From Flavipsychrobacter sp. (GTDB lineage: Bacteria > Bacteroidota > Bacteroidia > Chitinophagales > Chitinophagaceae), in assembly GCA_017849575.1 (NCBI GenBank), contig JAFIGV010000019.1, positions 310,001 to 374,000 of the forward strand: a stretch of DNA of 64,000 bases, read 5' to 3'. The position numbers and the translations under genes were made by a program. Position 1 is the first letter of the stretch, and the number at the start of each line of letters is the position of its first letter. Positions 9,780 to 17,975 of the stretch are shown one piece after another. The notes beneath the pieces were generated by a model. That model was not told the origin of the DNA. It worked only from the letters and a program-made list of their open reading frames with translations, and made no database searches.

Positions 9780-9794
9780 ATTCAAGGCAATCTA

Positions 9795-11123
9795 CTAATA
9801 ACGATAATGCTCCGGTTTGAATGGACCATTCTTCGGAATGCCGAGATAGTCAGACTGAGCATCGGTCAGCTCATCCAGCTCAACACCGATTTTAGAAAGG
9901 TGTAAACGAGCTACTTTTTCATCAAGATGTTTTGGAAGCACATATACCTTGTTTTCGTAATTCGCATGATGGTTCCAAAGCTCGATTTGTGCCAGCGTTT
10001 GGTTAGAGAATGAATTACTCATTACAAAGCTTGGGTGACCTGTAGCACAGCCCAGATTTACCAGACGACCTTCTGCGAGCAAAATGATGTCTTTGCCATC
10101 CACATTGTACATATCCACCTGAGGTTTGATGGTGTCTTTGGTGTTACCAAAATTGTCGTTCAACCAGGCTACGTCAATTTCTATATCGAAGTGCCCGATG
10201 TTACAAACAATGGTCTTATCCTTCATCAGCTTGAAATGCTCACCGGTAATGAGATCGCGGCAGCCAGAAGCGGTAACTACGATGTCAGCTTCCTTCACAG
10301 CGTCTTTCATTTTCTTCACTTCAAAGCCATCCATTGCAGCCTGCAGTGCGCAGATAGGATCTATTTCTGTAACGATAACGCGAGCACCTGCTCCACGCAA
10401 TGATTCAGCAGAACCTTTACCTACATCTCCGTAACCACCTACAACTGCAACTTTACCCGCCATCATAACATCTGTAGCACGACGGATAGCATCTACCAGC
10501 GATTCTTTACAGCCGTATTTGTTATCGAATTTTGATTTGGTCACCGAGTCGTTCACATTGATCGCAGGCATAGGAAGTGTGCCTTTTGCCATTCTCTCAT
10601 ACAATCTGTGAACACCAGTAGTTGTTTCTTCGCTGATACCTTTTATGTGCTGCACCAGTTCGGTGTAGTTGTCGAGTACCATATTGGTAAGGTCGCCACC
10701 ATCATCAAGGATCATGTTCAGCGGACGATCTTCACTACCGAAAAATAAAGTTTGCTCAATGCACCAGTCAGCTTCTGCAAGCGTCTGTCCTTTCCAGGCA
10801 AAAACACCAATGCCGGCAGCAGCGATAGCCGCAGCAGCATGGTCTTGTGTAGAAAAGATGTTGCAGGAACTCCAGCGAACTTCTGCGCCCAGGGCAACAA
10901 GCGTTTCAATCAACACAGCAGTCTGAATGGTCATGTGCAGACAACCTGCAATACGCGCACCTTTCAACGGCTGTTGGGGTCCGTATTCGGCGCGTATCGC
11001 CATCAAGCCCGGCATTTCAGCTTCGGCAAGTCTTATTTCTTTACGACCCCATTCTGCAAGGCTCATGTCTTTTACCTTGTATGGCAGCTTGAAGTCAACT
11101 TTTGATGCAGCAGTATTGCTCAT
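9795..11123 (-). CDS. ahcY: Adenosylhomocysteinase
   Basis: 442 residues, full length. It hydrolyses S-adenosylhomocysteine to adenosine and homocysteine, supplying the substrate of the methionine synthase system. Visible signatures: the N-terminal SAH-binding region ([22 protein letters not shown]), the [13 protein letters not shown] motif, the NAD-binding [16 protein letters not shown] loop with VTEIDP at its end, and the C-terminal KPEHYRY, the tetramer NAD-contact tail. The start overlaps nothing and has a TAATTTTG box 22 bases upstream. It converges on the metH operon and diverges from an Lrp regulator. Confidence 0.97.
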   Translation of the reverse strand: MSNTAASKVDFKLPYKVKDMSLAEWGRKEIRLAEAEMPGLMAIRAEYGPQQPLKGARIAGCLHMTIQTAVLIETLVALGAEVRWSSCNIFSTQDHAAAAIAAAGIGVFAWKGQTLAEADWCIEQTLFFGSEDRPLNMILDDGGDLTNMVLDNYTELVQHIKGISEETTTGVHRLYERMAKGTLPMPAINVNDSVTKSKFDNKYGCKESLVDAIRRATDVMMAGKVAVVGGYGDVGKGSAESLRGAGARVIVTEIDPICALQAAMDGFEVKKMKDAVKEADIVVTASGCRDLITGEHFKLMKDKTIVCNIGHFDIEIDVAWLNDNFGNTKDTIKPQVDMYNVDGKDIILLAEGRLVNLGCATGHPSFVMSNSFSNQTLAQIELWNHHANYENKVYVLPKHLDEKVARLHLSKIGVELDELTDAQSDYLGIPKNGPFKPEHYRY

Positions 11124-11144
11124 GGAAAATTGATTTTAGAAAGT

Positions 11145-11152
11145 CAAAATTA
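11145..11152 (-). promoter_or_regulatory. -7 promoter box for ahcY
   Basis: On the minus strand this reads TAATTTTG, a perfect TAnnTTTG, 21 bases before the ahcY start codon. I see no convincing TTTG box upstream of it. Confidence 0.4.
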
Positions 11153-11241
11153 GGAAAACAGCATAATCTTCTCGTGTTAATAGAATATTTGGAGAAAAAT
11201 GCTACAAATCGGACATTTAGCCTGTTAATCTCTAAATAGCA

Positions 11242-11727
11242 ATGGCAAAACCTAAAGAAAAAGCAGAATCGCCTGTGCTCGATGCCACAGACCTTGCCAT
11301 TTTGCGACAGTTGCAGCAGAATGCTCGTATAGCCGTAAAGGAATTAGCCGAGGCGGTACACCTCACTCCCACACCGGTTCATGAGCGGTTGAAGCGACTG
11401 GAGCGCACTGGTGTGATTCGTCAGTATGTAGCGCTGCTGGATGGTGCCAAAATTGGCAAAAACCTGATGGTGATCTGCTATGTTTCATTGCAGCAACACA
11501 ACAAAAATGCGGGGGCTCAGTTTATTGATGCTGTCATGGAGATGGATGAGGTGCTGGAATGTCTTACCATCTCAGGCCAGTTTGATTTCATGCTGAAAGT
11601 AGTTTCCGCAGATATGAACGACTACTACGATTTTCATGTCCATAAGCTCAGCGCCATGGAGAATGTAAGCAACGTGCAAAGTGTGTTTGTACTGGGTGTG
11701 GTGAAGGAGAGCCATCGGTTGGTATAG
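11242..11727 (+). CDS. Lrp/AsnC-family transcriptional regulator
   Basis: 161 residues. The N-terminal winged helix-turn-helix spans about residues 13-60 (DLAILRQLQQNARIAVKELAEAVHLTPTPVHERLKRLERTGVI), and the C-terminal RAM/AsnC effector domain spans about 80-155, with the GQFDFMLKV core strand. It is divergent from ahcY and convergent with dapA, so control of methionine-cycle or lysine genes is a reasonable but unproven guess. The effector amino acid cannot be read. The first 12 residues are a charged extension (KPKEKAESP). Confidence 0.93.
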   Translation: MAKPKEKAESPVLDATDLAILRQLQQNARIAVKELAEAVHLTPTPVHERLKRLERTGVIRQYVALLDGAKIGKNLMVICYVSLQQHNKNAGAQFIDAVMEMDEVLECLTISGQFDFMLKVVSADMNDYYDFHVHKLSAMENVSNVQSVFVLGVVKESHRLV

Positions 11728-11756
11728 TTCCGGAAAAATGCACAGCGCAAAAAAAA

Positions 11757-11782
11757 AACCGCCTTCGCTGATGAAGACGGTT
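11757..11782. terminator. Terminator between the Lrp gene and dapA
   Basis: AACCGCCTTC (11758-11765 region) pairs with GAAGACGGTT, one internal mismatch, 7-8 base loop. The A-rich run before it serves the minus strand (dapA); on the plus strand the T tract is broken. Confidence 0.65.
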
Positions 11783-11806
11783 GTATTATTTAGTCGTTGT
11801 CGGACG

Positions 11807-12685
11807 CTATAGTTTGCTGAGATAGTCTTCGATACTTTGCTGCAGATTTTCTGATACACGAACAAGTGGAAGACGAAGACGATTTTCGCATAGATCCATC
11901 TTGCTCAATACCGATTTTACGCCGGCAGGATTTCCTTCTGCAAACAGTAAACGAATGCCCTGCAACAGTTTGTAGTGAATATCACGGGCTTTGTCAAATT
12001 TGTTGACGAGGGCGGCATTCACCATGTAGGTAAAGTCTTTTGTGAAACAGTTTGCGGCTACAGAAATCACACCTTCCATACCGATGGCAATCTGAGACAG
12101 CACAAGGTCGTCATCACCCGATAGTACTGTAAAGTGAGCAGGCTTTTTCTCCATCAGCTCCATGCACTGTGTCATGTTGCCGCTTGCCTCTTTGATAGCT
12201 ACAATATGACTGAAATCCCGGGCGAGGCGGATAACCGTGTCAGGTAAGATGTTGGTTACTGTTCTTCCGGGCACATTATAAAGGATAATGGCTTTGTCGG
12301 TGGCTTCTGCAATAGCTTTAAAATGCTGGTATATGCCTTCCTGAGTTGGCTTGTTGTAGTAAGGAGCCACACTTAAAATCCCTGCTACGCCGCTCAGGTC
12401 AAAATCGCGGACCTGTGCTACCACTTCTTCTGTGTTATTACCGCCAATACCGCATACTACAGGCACTCGCCCGTTGTTCACCTGCACAACAAAGGCGAGG
12501 ATTTCTTTTTTCTCCGCCTGCGTGAGTGTTGGTGTTTCTGCAGTAGTGCCGAGCGCTACCAGGAAGTTCACACCGCCCTTAATGGTAAAATTGATCAGTT
12601 TTTCAAGTGCGGGATAATCGACTTTGTTGTCGGGGGTAAACGGAGTAATTAAGGCGACTCCGGTTCCTCTGAATTGATGTTCCAT
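11807..12685 (-). CDS. dapA: 4-hydroxy-tetrahydrodipicolinate synthase
   Basis: 292 residues, the usual length. Condenses pyruvate with aspartate semialdehyde in lysine and meso-diaminopimelate synthesis. The barrel shows GTGVALITPFTPDNKVD near the N-terminus, the GTTAETPTL phosphate-type loop, the catalytic Tyr in IILYNVPGRT and the Schiff-base Lys in IVAIKEASGNM, then LSGDDDL. It starts 22 bases downstream of the accA stop on the same strand, so the two are probably co-transcribed from the promoter ahead of accA. Confidence 0.97.
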   Translation of the reverse strand: MEHQFRGTGVALITPFTPDNKVDYPALEKLINFTIKGGVNFLVALGTTAETPTLTQAEKKEILAFVVQVNNGRVPVVCGIGGNNTEEVVAQVRDFDLSGVAGILSVAPYYNKPTQEGIYQHFKAIAEATDKAIILYNVPGRTVTNILPDTVIRLARDFSHIVAIKEASGNMTQCMELMEKKPAHFTVLSGDDDLVLSQIAIGMEGVISVAANCFTKDFTYMVNAALVNKFDKARDIHYKLLQGIRLLFAEGNPAGVKSVLSKMDLCENRLRLPLVRVSENLQQSIEDYLSKL

Positions 12686-12707
12686 TACGGTATGTATGCT
12701 TAATTAA

Positions 12708-13664
12708 TTAGACTTCTTCGTAAAAACCCATTTTGGAAAATTTCTGAATGCGCTGATCAATTCGGGTATCAGCATTTATTGGCATCAATTCTTGTAAGGA
12801 TTGAACAAGGTATTCTTTTAGTATGTCTGCCATCTGCTCAGGTTTGGCATGTGCTCCACCCAATGGCTCTTTGATTACGTCATCCACCAACCCAAAAGCA
12901 CTCATATCTTCCGATGTGAGTTTCAATTGTTCGGCGGCTTGTTCTTTATAGTTCCAGCTCCGCCACAATATGGAGGAGCAGGATTCGGGAGAGATTACGG
13001 TGTACCAGGTATTTTCCAGCATAGCAACTTTATCGCCGATGCCAATACCCAATGCTCCCCCCGAAGCGCCTTCGCCAATAATGACGCAGATGACGGGCAC
13101 TTTGAGGTTCACCATTTCAAACAGATTGCGTGCAATGGCTTCGCCCTGTCCCCGTTCTTCAGCTTCGAGTCCGGGGTAGGCGCCTGGTGTATCTATAAGG
13201 GTTATCACCGGGCGGTTAAATTTTTCTGCCATCCGCATCAGGCGCAATGCTTTACGATATCCCTCGGGGTTTGCCATCCCGAAGTTGCGCATTTGCCGCA
13301 TTTTAGTGTTCACACCTTTCTGCTGACCGATCACCATCACCGGCATTCCATTAAGCTCTGCCATACCACCCACCATTGCTTTGTCGTCGCGCACTTGCCG
13401 ATCGCCGTAGAGTTCCGTAAAGTTGCTAAAGATCCTCTCTACATAATACAAAGTGTAAGGTCGCTCGGGGTGCCGGCTTAGTTGAACCCTTTGCCAGGGC
13501 GTAAGATTCTGATAGATTTGTGCCCTTGTTTTTTCAATCGTTTCCTCAATTTCCTCAATAGCCTTTGCAGCGTCAACCTGGTGATTTTTGGCATGAACAT
13601 CCTTCAGTTTGTTCATCTGTCCGTACAATTCCTCCAGTGGTTTTTCAAAGTCCAAAAACTGCAT
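12708..13664 (-). CDS. accA: Acetyl-CoA carboxylase carboxyltransferase, alpha subunit
   Basis: 318 residues from the ATG at 13664 ([20 protein letters not shown]). A longer frame adds 15 residues, but the family start and the promoter box at 13684 support the shorter form. Typical features: N-terminal helical segment, [59 protein letters not shown], and [21 protein letters not shown]. It transfers carboxyl from biotin to acetyl-CoA with AccD, which is not in this window. dapA follows. Confidence 0.96.
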   Translation of the reverse strand: MQFLDFEKPLEELYGQMNKLKDVHAKNHQVDAAKAIEEIEETIEKTRAQIYQNLTPWQRVQLSRHPERPYTLYYVERIFSNFTELYGDRQVRDDKAMVGGMAELNGMPVMVIGQQKGVNTKMRQMRNFGMANPEGYRKALRLMRMAEKFNRPVITLIDTPGAYPGLEAEERGQGEAIARNLFEMVNLKVPVICVIIGEGASGGALGIGIGDKVAMLENTWYTVISPESCSSILWRSWNYKEQAAEQLKLTSEDMSAFGLVDDVIKEPLGGAHAKPEQMADILKEYLVQSLQELMPINADTRIDQRIQKFSKMGFYEEV

Positions 13665-13683
13665 AGCCGTAAAATTAAGGGTA

Positions 13684-13691
13684 CAAATGTA
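13684..13691 (-). promoter_or_regulatory. -7 promoter box for accA-dapA
   Basis: Minus strand reads TACATTTG, a perfect TAnnTTTG, 19 bases before the chosen accA start. The upstream TTG box is not clear. It is back to back with the tRNA-Asp promoter. Confidence 0.45.
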
Positions 13692-13715
13692 GGGGTGAAA
13701 TTTTTTCAAAAGAGA

Positions 13716-13748
13716 TTTGCAGCTTTGAAAACTTTGTCGTTATCTTTG
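13716..13748 (+). promoter_or_regulatory. Bacteroidota-type promoter for tRNA-Asp
   Basis: TTTG at 13716-13719 and TATCTTTG at 13741-13748 with exactly 21 bases between, both boxes perfect. The mature tRNA begins 86 bases downstream. Confidence 0.65.
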
Positions 13749-13834
13749 CACCCCAACGCGGAAAGTTGCTGCTGTTGCAGTGTGTTTCGACGGTTCTGAG
13801 GGAAGGAAAAAGTTCTTTTAATAAAAAATATTTA

Positions 13835-13908
13835 GGATCGGTAGTTCAGTTGGTTAGAATGCTGCCCTGTCACGGCAGAGGTCGCGGGTTCGAGTCCCGT
13901 CCGGTCCG
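13835..13908 (+). tRNA. tRNA-Asp (GTC)
   Basis: A complete cloverleaf can be drawn by eye: acceptor GGATCGG/CCGGTCC (one G-T pair), D arm with TAGTTCAGTTGGTTAGA, anticodon arm CTGCC-CTGTCAC-GGCAG with GTC at the anticodon, and T arm CGGGTTCGAGTCCCG. The discriminator is G and only CA follows, so CCA is not fully encoded. A terminator follows at once. The 3' half is copied just downstream (see 13966 and 14338). Confidence 0.97.
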
Positions 13909-13911
13909 CAG

Positions 13912-13938
13912 AAGCTTCTCAAATGGGAGGCTTTTTTT
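13912..13938 (+). terminator. Terminator of tRNA-Asp
   Basis: AAGCTTCTC / GGGAGGCTT with an AAAT loop and seven T. The same terminator recurs at 14028-14052 after the tRNA fragment. Confidence 0.85.
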
Positions 13939-13965
13939 ATTTTCATTCTGGAGAAGTTTTGTGAG

Positions 13966-14006
13966 GCTGCCCTGTCACGGTCTCTACGGCTGTAGAGACG
14001 GGTTCG
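13966..14006 (+). repeat. 41-base direct repeat, left copy
   Basis: Identical over 41 bases to 14338-14378. It consists of 15 bases of tRNA-Asp anticodon arm, the 8-bp hairpin, and the first bases of the tRNA T arm. The two copies enclose the GIY-YIG gene. Confidence 0.95.
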
Positions 14007-14020
14007 AGTCCCGTCCGGTC
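13966..14020 (+). pseudogene. tRNA-Asp 3'-half fragment carrying an inserted hairpin
   Basis: Bases 13966-13980 repeat 15 bases of the real tRNA from the anticodon arm (starting at 13861), and 14000-14020 repeat its T arm and acceptor strand exactly. Between them the 10 bases of anticodon 3' strand and variable loop are replaced by 19 bases that complete a perfect 8-bp inverted repeat, GTCTCTAC / GTAGAGAC with a GGCT loop (13980-13999). There is no D arm or 5' acceptor strand, so it cannot be a working tRNA. It is followed by a copy of the tRNA terminator. Confidence 0.9.
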
Positions 14021-14027
14021 CGCAAAA

Positions 14028-14052
14028 GCTTCTCAAACGGGAGGCTTTTTTT
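14028..14052 (+). terminator. Duplicated tRNA-Asp terminator
   Basis: GCTTCTC (14028-14034) pairs with GGGAGGC (14039-14045), AAAC loop, seven T. It is nearly identical to 13912-13938, showing that the duplication extended past the tRNA end. It lies only 4 bases before the nuclease ATG. Confidence 0.8.
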
Positions 14053-14056
14053 GTTT

Positions 14057-14332
14057 ATGGGATGGTACGTGTACATCATTCAAAGTGAGAAAGATGGTGT
14101 TTTCTATAAAGGATCTAGTAGCGATCCCTTACGTCGTTTGGAAGAACATAATGCCGGGATGAGTCATTATACTTCAGGCAGAATGCCATGGGTTTTGGTT
14201 TATGTTGAAGAGCTGCCTTCTAAAAAGGAAATGCTGATTCGAGAGCGCAAGCTAAAGCGAGGCAATTCAGCCTATTTTTCACAACTGATTCTTTCTGATA
14301 AAAACATCCTCAAGACGTTGACTTCAGATTAA
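14057..14332 (+). CDS. Small GIY-YIG nuclease-family protein
   Basis: 91 residues, a stand-alone GIY-YIG domain of the UvrC-N/URI type. The motif positions read WYVYIIQS (GIY part), FYKGSSSDPLRRLEEHN (YIG part as YKG, with the catalytic Arg in the RR pair), YTSGRMPWVLVYVEE, and the catalytic Glu in EMLIRERKLK. The ATG at 14057 follows the duplicated tRNA terminator by 4 bases; a longer frame running back through the tRNA is not credible. The gene is enclosed by 41-base direct repeats derived from tRNA-Asp, suggesting that it moves with them. No promoter of its own is evident. The role is unknown; a homing or repeat-mobilising nuclease is an inference. Confidence 0.88.
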   Translation: MGWYVYIIQSEKDGVFYKGSSSDPLRRLEEHNAGMSHYTSGRMPWVLVYVEELPSKKEMLIRERKLKRGNSAYFSQLILSDKNILKTLTSD

Positions 14333-14337
14333 TCATT

Positions 14338-14378
14338 GCTGCCCTGTCACGGTCTCTACGGCTGTAGAGACGGGTTCG
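14338..14378 (+). repeat. 41-base direct repeat, right copy
   Basis: Exact copy of 13966-14006, beginning 5 bases after the GIY-YIG stop codon. After GGGTTCG the identity to tRNA-Asp stops, so only part of the T arm is present. It contains the same GTCTCTAC / GTAGAGAC hairpin. Confidence 0.95.
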
Positions 14379-14502
14379 GGTAAATGCGCCCCAAAATTCA
14401 ATTTTCCAACTCAACGTTGATTAAACCTCCCCCTCTTTCTGCCGTTTTCTTTTCGGGTGGTAACGACTACCTTTAACCTGCACACAAAATCCATTATTAA
14501 AC

Positions 14503-16584
14503 ATGAAAAAGTGGACCATTCCTGTAGTAGCACTTATGGGAGCACATACATTTTTCAGTTCCTGCGGTAGCGGAACAGGCAATGCGCCAACCGGCGATAC
14601 GGTAGCCGTGGCGCCCGATACAGATCCAAATTTCAATGTAGAAGCCGAGTCGTTCGGAGACCTACAGGTACTTCGTTATCAGGTGCCGGGATGGAATAGC
14701 CTGAGCGCCCAGCAAAAGGAGCTTGCCTATTATCTCTACGAAGCAGCGCTTTCCGGTCGCGACATCATCTACGATCAAAAAAGCAAATACGGCATCCTGC
14801 TGCGCAAAACCATCGAAGCAATGTATGGCTCCTACAATGGCGCCAAAGACTCATCCTGGAAACAGTTCGAGGATTATTGCGGCAGGTTTTGGTTTAGCAA
14901 CGGCAACCACCATCATTACAGCAACGATAAGTTTTATCCCGAATGCAGTAAGGAGTATTTCACGCAATTGATCATGGCGAGCGATAGCACACAGCTTCCC
15001 AAAGAACCGGGCGAAAGCACCGCGGCTTTTGCAGCACGGATTGTTCCGCTTGTCTATGATCCCAAGATCGAACCCAAGGTGGTGGACCTCCGCCCAAACA
15101 TCGACAATGTGAAAGCGTCTTCTAACAACTTCTACGAAAATGTTTCGCAGAAAGAAGTTGAGGATTTTTATAGCAAGTTCGACACCAAAGGCAATGCGCC
15201 AAGCTGGGGACTGAACAGCAAAACTGAAAAAGACAGTAACGGCAAAATAGTAGAGCGCGTATGGAAATCGGGTGGCATGTATGGAGCCGCGATTGACAAA
15301 ATAGTGTACTGGCTGCAGAAAGCCGTTAATGTTGCGGAAAATGAGCAGCAGAAAAAGTCGCTTGAGTTGCTGATACAGTACTACAACACCGGCGACCTCA
15401 AAACCTTCGACGAGTACAGCATTGCCTGGGCAAATGATACTGCTTCGCGAATAGATGTCGTGAATGGGTTCATCGAAGTTTATCTCGATGCTATTGGCAA
15501 AAAAGGTAGCTTCGAAAGCGTGGTTTCGATGAAGGATCTCGAAGCTACCAAGCGCATTGCTGCCATAGCCAAACAGGCACAGTGGTTTGAAGACAACTCG
15601 CCGCTGATGCCCGAGCATAAAAAGAAACAAGTAAAAGTGATCACAGCCAAGGCAATTACCGTAATTGTGGAAAGCGGCGATGCAGCGCCATCCACGCCTA
15701 TTGGGGTGAATCTGCCCAATGCAGACTGGATCCGCAAGGAACATGGTTCTAAATCGGTTTCGCTGAGCAACATCATTCACTCTTACAATATTGCGAGTGC
15801 AAAAGGTGGAATGCTGGATGAGTTTGCCGTAAACGATACAGTAAAGGAACGTGCAAAAAAATATGGCGACCTCGCTTCCGACCTGCATACGGATATGCAT
15901 GAGTGCATCGGGCACGCTTCGGGTAAGATTAATGAAGGTGTGGAAACTACCGACAAGACGCTGAAAAACTATGCATCTACACTTGAGGAAGCACGTGCCG
16001 ACCTGGTAGGTTTATATTATGCCCTCGATCCGAAATTGGTGGAGATAGGCGTAGCGCCAAGTACAGAAGTAGGGAAAGCTGCTTATGATAACTATATGAT
16101 GAATGGGTTGATGACGCAGCTTACCCGCTTAAAACCCGGCGAGCAGTTGGAAGAGGCACATATGCGTAACCGTCAGACAGTAGCGAAATGGGCTTATGAG
16201 CATGGCAAGAAGGATAACGTAGTGGAGTTTGTGAAGCGCGATGGCAAAACCTATGTGCGCGTTAATGACTATGAAAAACTACGTACACTATTTGGAGAGC
16301 TTCTTCGCGAAATTCAGCGTATAAAATCCGAAGGCGATTTCAAAGCTGGAAAGGCTTTGGTAGAAACTTACGGTGTAAAGGTCGATCCTGTATTGCATAA
16401 AGAAGTGTTGGAGCGTTATGCGAAGCTGAACATCAAACCCTACCGTGGCTTTATTCAGCCCAAGCTTACCGCTGTAATGGATGGAGATAAGGTGACGGAA
16501 GTGAAAATCGAATATCCCACCAGCTTCTTTACCCAGATGATGGATTACGCCAAAAAGTACTCCTTTCTTCCGGTGAAAAACTAA
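14503..16584 (+). CDS. Dipeptidyl-peptidase III family (M49) lipoprotein
   Basis: 693 residues. The N-terminus is a lipoprotein signal ending SSCGSG, so the enzyme is probably anchored in the envelope. The zinc site reads HECIGH at about 466-471, the M49 HExxGH form, with the third ligand region EEARAD about 30 residues later. The domain order and the FTSWY-like substrate region (residues about 120-200, ending DKFYPECSKEYF) suit DPP III, which removes dipeptides from the N-terminus of short peptides. It stands alone with its own terminator. Confidence 0.92.
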   Translation: MKKWTIPVVALMGAHTFFSSCGSGTGNAPTGDTVAVAPDTDPNFNVEAESFGDLQVLRYQVPGWNSLSAQQKELAYYLYEAALSGRDIIYDQKSKYGILLRKTIEAMYGSYNGAKDSSWKQFEDYCGRFWFSNGNHHHYSNDKFYPECSKEYFTQLIMASDSTQLPKEPGESTAAFAARIVPLVYDPKIEPKVVDLRPNIDNVKASSNNFYENVSQKEVEDFYSKFDTKGNAPSWGLNSKTEKDSNGKIVERVWKSGGMYGAAIDKIVYWLQKAVNVAENEQQKKSLELLIQYYNTGDLKTFDEYSIAWANDTASRIDVVNGFIEVYLDAIGKKGSFESVVSMKDLEATKRIAAIAKQAQWFEDNSPLMPEHKKKQVKVITAKAITVIVESGDAAPSTPIGVNLPNADWIRKEHGSKSVSLSNIIHSYNIASAKGGMLDEFAVNDTVKERAKKYGDLASDLHTDMHECIGHASGKINEGVETTDKTLKNYASTLEEARADLVGLYYALDPKLVEIGVAPSTEVGKAAYDNYMMNGLMTQLTRLKPGEQLEEAHMRNRQTVAKWAYEHGKKDNVVEFVKRDGKTYVRVNDYEKLRTLFGELLREIQRIKSEGDFKAGKALVETYGVKVDPVLHKEVLERYAKLNIKPYRGFIQPKLTAVMDGDKVTEVKIEYPTSFFTQMMDYAKKYSFLPVKN

Positions 16585-16604
16585 GTGTTATTGATACAAA
16601 AATC

Positions 16605-16637
16605 AAACGCCGCTTCTATCCGAGGCGGCGTTTTTCT
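16605..16637. terminator. Terminator between the M49 peptidase and the TlpA-like gene
   Basis: AAACGCCGC (16605-16613) pairs with GCGGCGTTT (16625-16633), followed by T residues; it can serve both converging genes. Confidence 0.88.
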
Positions 16638-16654
16638 TTAGTCATTTCTTCAGA

Positions 16655-17791
16655 TTATTGCAGTATTTCAGAAAGCTTTGCCATTAGCTCTTCACCCCTT
16701 AGGTCCCGGGCGATGATTTTGCCGGAAGGATCCACCAAGAAGTTTGACGGAATAGATTCTACTGCATAGTCTCTCGCTGCCACAGACTCCCAGCCCTGTA
16801 AATCGCTGATATGTGTCCAGGTGAGTTTGTCTTTTTTTACGGCTGCCTGCCATTTGTCTTTGTCACTATCCAGCGACACGCCCAACACGGTGAAGTTCTT
16901 GTCCTTGTATTTATTAAAGGCTGCCACTACGTTAGGGTTTTCACCACGGCAGGGTCCGCACCAGGACGCCCAAAAATCCACCAGCACATATTTCCCTTTG
17001 AAAGAGCTGAGGTTAACAGTTTTTCCGCCCGCATCCGGCAGGGATATTTCCGGGGCGCTGCTGCCTACTTGTATGCCACCGGGCGCGGCCATTGGGGCGT
17101 TCACGGCAGTGAGCATTTTGTTCACCTTGGTCGTAAAGTCTTTTGCCAGCTTACTGTTAGGAAATCTTGCCGGCAGGTTTTGGGTAAAGACCTGCAGATA
17201 ATCCGATTCCACACCGGGGTTCAGCATCTGCACGGCAAACAAGGCATTAGGTAAGTATTGAGAGGTGTCAGAATATTGCTCGATGAAGCGAGTAAAATCG
17301 ATCTTCATATTTTGCAAATTTTCGCTGGCCACACGCACCATGCTATCGTCGCCCCTTGCCTGAAAGGAATCAATCACCACCGTCATGGTATTGAAGTCGC
17401 GCAGATGATTTCTGATTTTGATCATGAACTGGCGCAGGGCTTCCGAAGGTGCTGAACCTCGCAGGGTATAGGCCTGAAGGTTGTTCCAGTCGCCGCTGAT
17501 CGCTACCGTGCCCTTGTCTATGGAAAGGAGGATGGACTGTTCCTGCTCAAAGCGTATGCGGTACAGGCCCGGTTCCATTGCCGTGCCGTCCAATTCAAAA
17601 CTTCCGTCGGCGTCCACTTTTCCCGAGTCGAGAATGATTACATCGGTTACCGGGTTCAGCTCTTCCAGAAACACACTTTGCTCAGGTGCATGTTCTATCT
17701 TGCCCTTTACGGTAAATTTATTTTGCTTGTTTCCGCAAGATGCTACCACAAAGAGCATGGCCAAGAGTGGTAACAGATTTTTGTAACGCAT
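16655..17791 (-). CDS. TlpA/ResA-type thioredoxin-fold lipoprotein with DUF4369 domain
   Basis: 378 residues. Lipoprotein signal with VASCGNK. Residues about 25-130 form the DUF4369 beta domain (FTVKGKIEHAPEQSVFLEELNP), then a helical linker, and from about 240 an AhpC/TSA-type thioredoxin domain with the redox pair in WASWCGPCRGENP and the cis-Pro region ESIPSNFLVDPSG. It probably acts as a periplasmic disulfide reductase, for instance in cytochrome c maturation or oxidative damage repair. It is divergent from the HmuY-like gene. Bacteroidota carry many paralogues, so the exact partner is unknown. Confidence 0.9.
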   Translation of the reverse strand: MRYKNLLPLLAMLFVVASCGNKQNKFTVKGKIEHAPEQSVFLEELNPVTDVIILDSGKVDADGSFELDGTAMEPGLYRIRFEQEQSILLSIDKGTVAISGDWNNLQAYTLRGSAPSEALRQFMIKIRNHLRDFNTMTVVIDSFQARGDDSMVRVASENLQNMKIDFTRFIEQYSDTSQYLPNALFAVQMLNPGVESDYLQVFTQNLPARFPNSKLAKDFTTKVNKMLTAVNAPMAAPGGIQVGSSAPEISLPDAGGKTVNLSSFKGKYVLVDFWASWCGPCRGENPNVVAAFNKYKDKNFTVLGVSLDSDKDKWQAAVKKDKLTWTHISDLQGWESVAARDYAVESIPSNFLVDPSGKIIARDLRGEELMAKLSEILQ

Positions 17792-17819
17792 TAACTTGTT
17801 CCCCGTTTTTTAGAGATTG

Positions 17820-17827
17820 CAAACCTA
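17820..17827 (-). promoter_or_regulatory. -7 promoter box of the TlpA-like gene
   Basis: Minus strand reads TAGGTTTG, a perfect TAnnTTTG, 28 bases before the start codon. No clear TTG box at the right spacing. Confidence 0.4.
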
Positions 17828-17934
17828 AATAATTATTCGCGTTCAGATGTTTGCATAAAAGTTAATCCTGAAAGGCGGCAGAAAAAGGGGGGATTTTGGT
17901 CAGTGATGAGCGTCATTTGCCTGAATGACAATCG

Positions 17935-17947
17935 GCTGACAGTCAGC
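17935..17947. promoter_or_regulatory. 13-base palindrome ahead of the HmuY-like gene
   Basis: GCTGAC-A-GTCAGC is a perfect inverted repeat with one central base. It lies 28 bases before the hmuY-like start codon, in the position of an operator. No regulator is identified. Confidence 0.4.
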
Positions 17948-17975
17948 AAAAGTGTGTAATAGATATTTGCACTGC

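Noticed and set aside
13766-14056. N-terminal extension of the GIY-YIG protein through tRNA-Asp and its fragment
   Set aside because: It would translate a tRNA and two terminators. The ATG at 14057 starts exactly where the nuclease domain begins.
14851-15915. A 354-residue minus-strand frame across the M49 peptidase
   Set aside because: Antisense to a gene with a clear zinc site; no recognisable domains.
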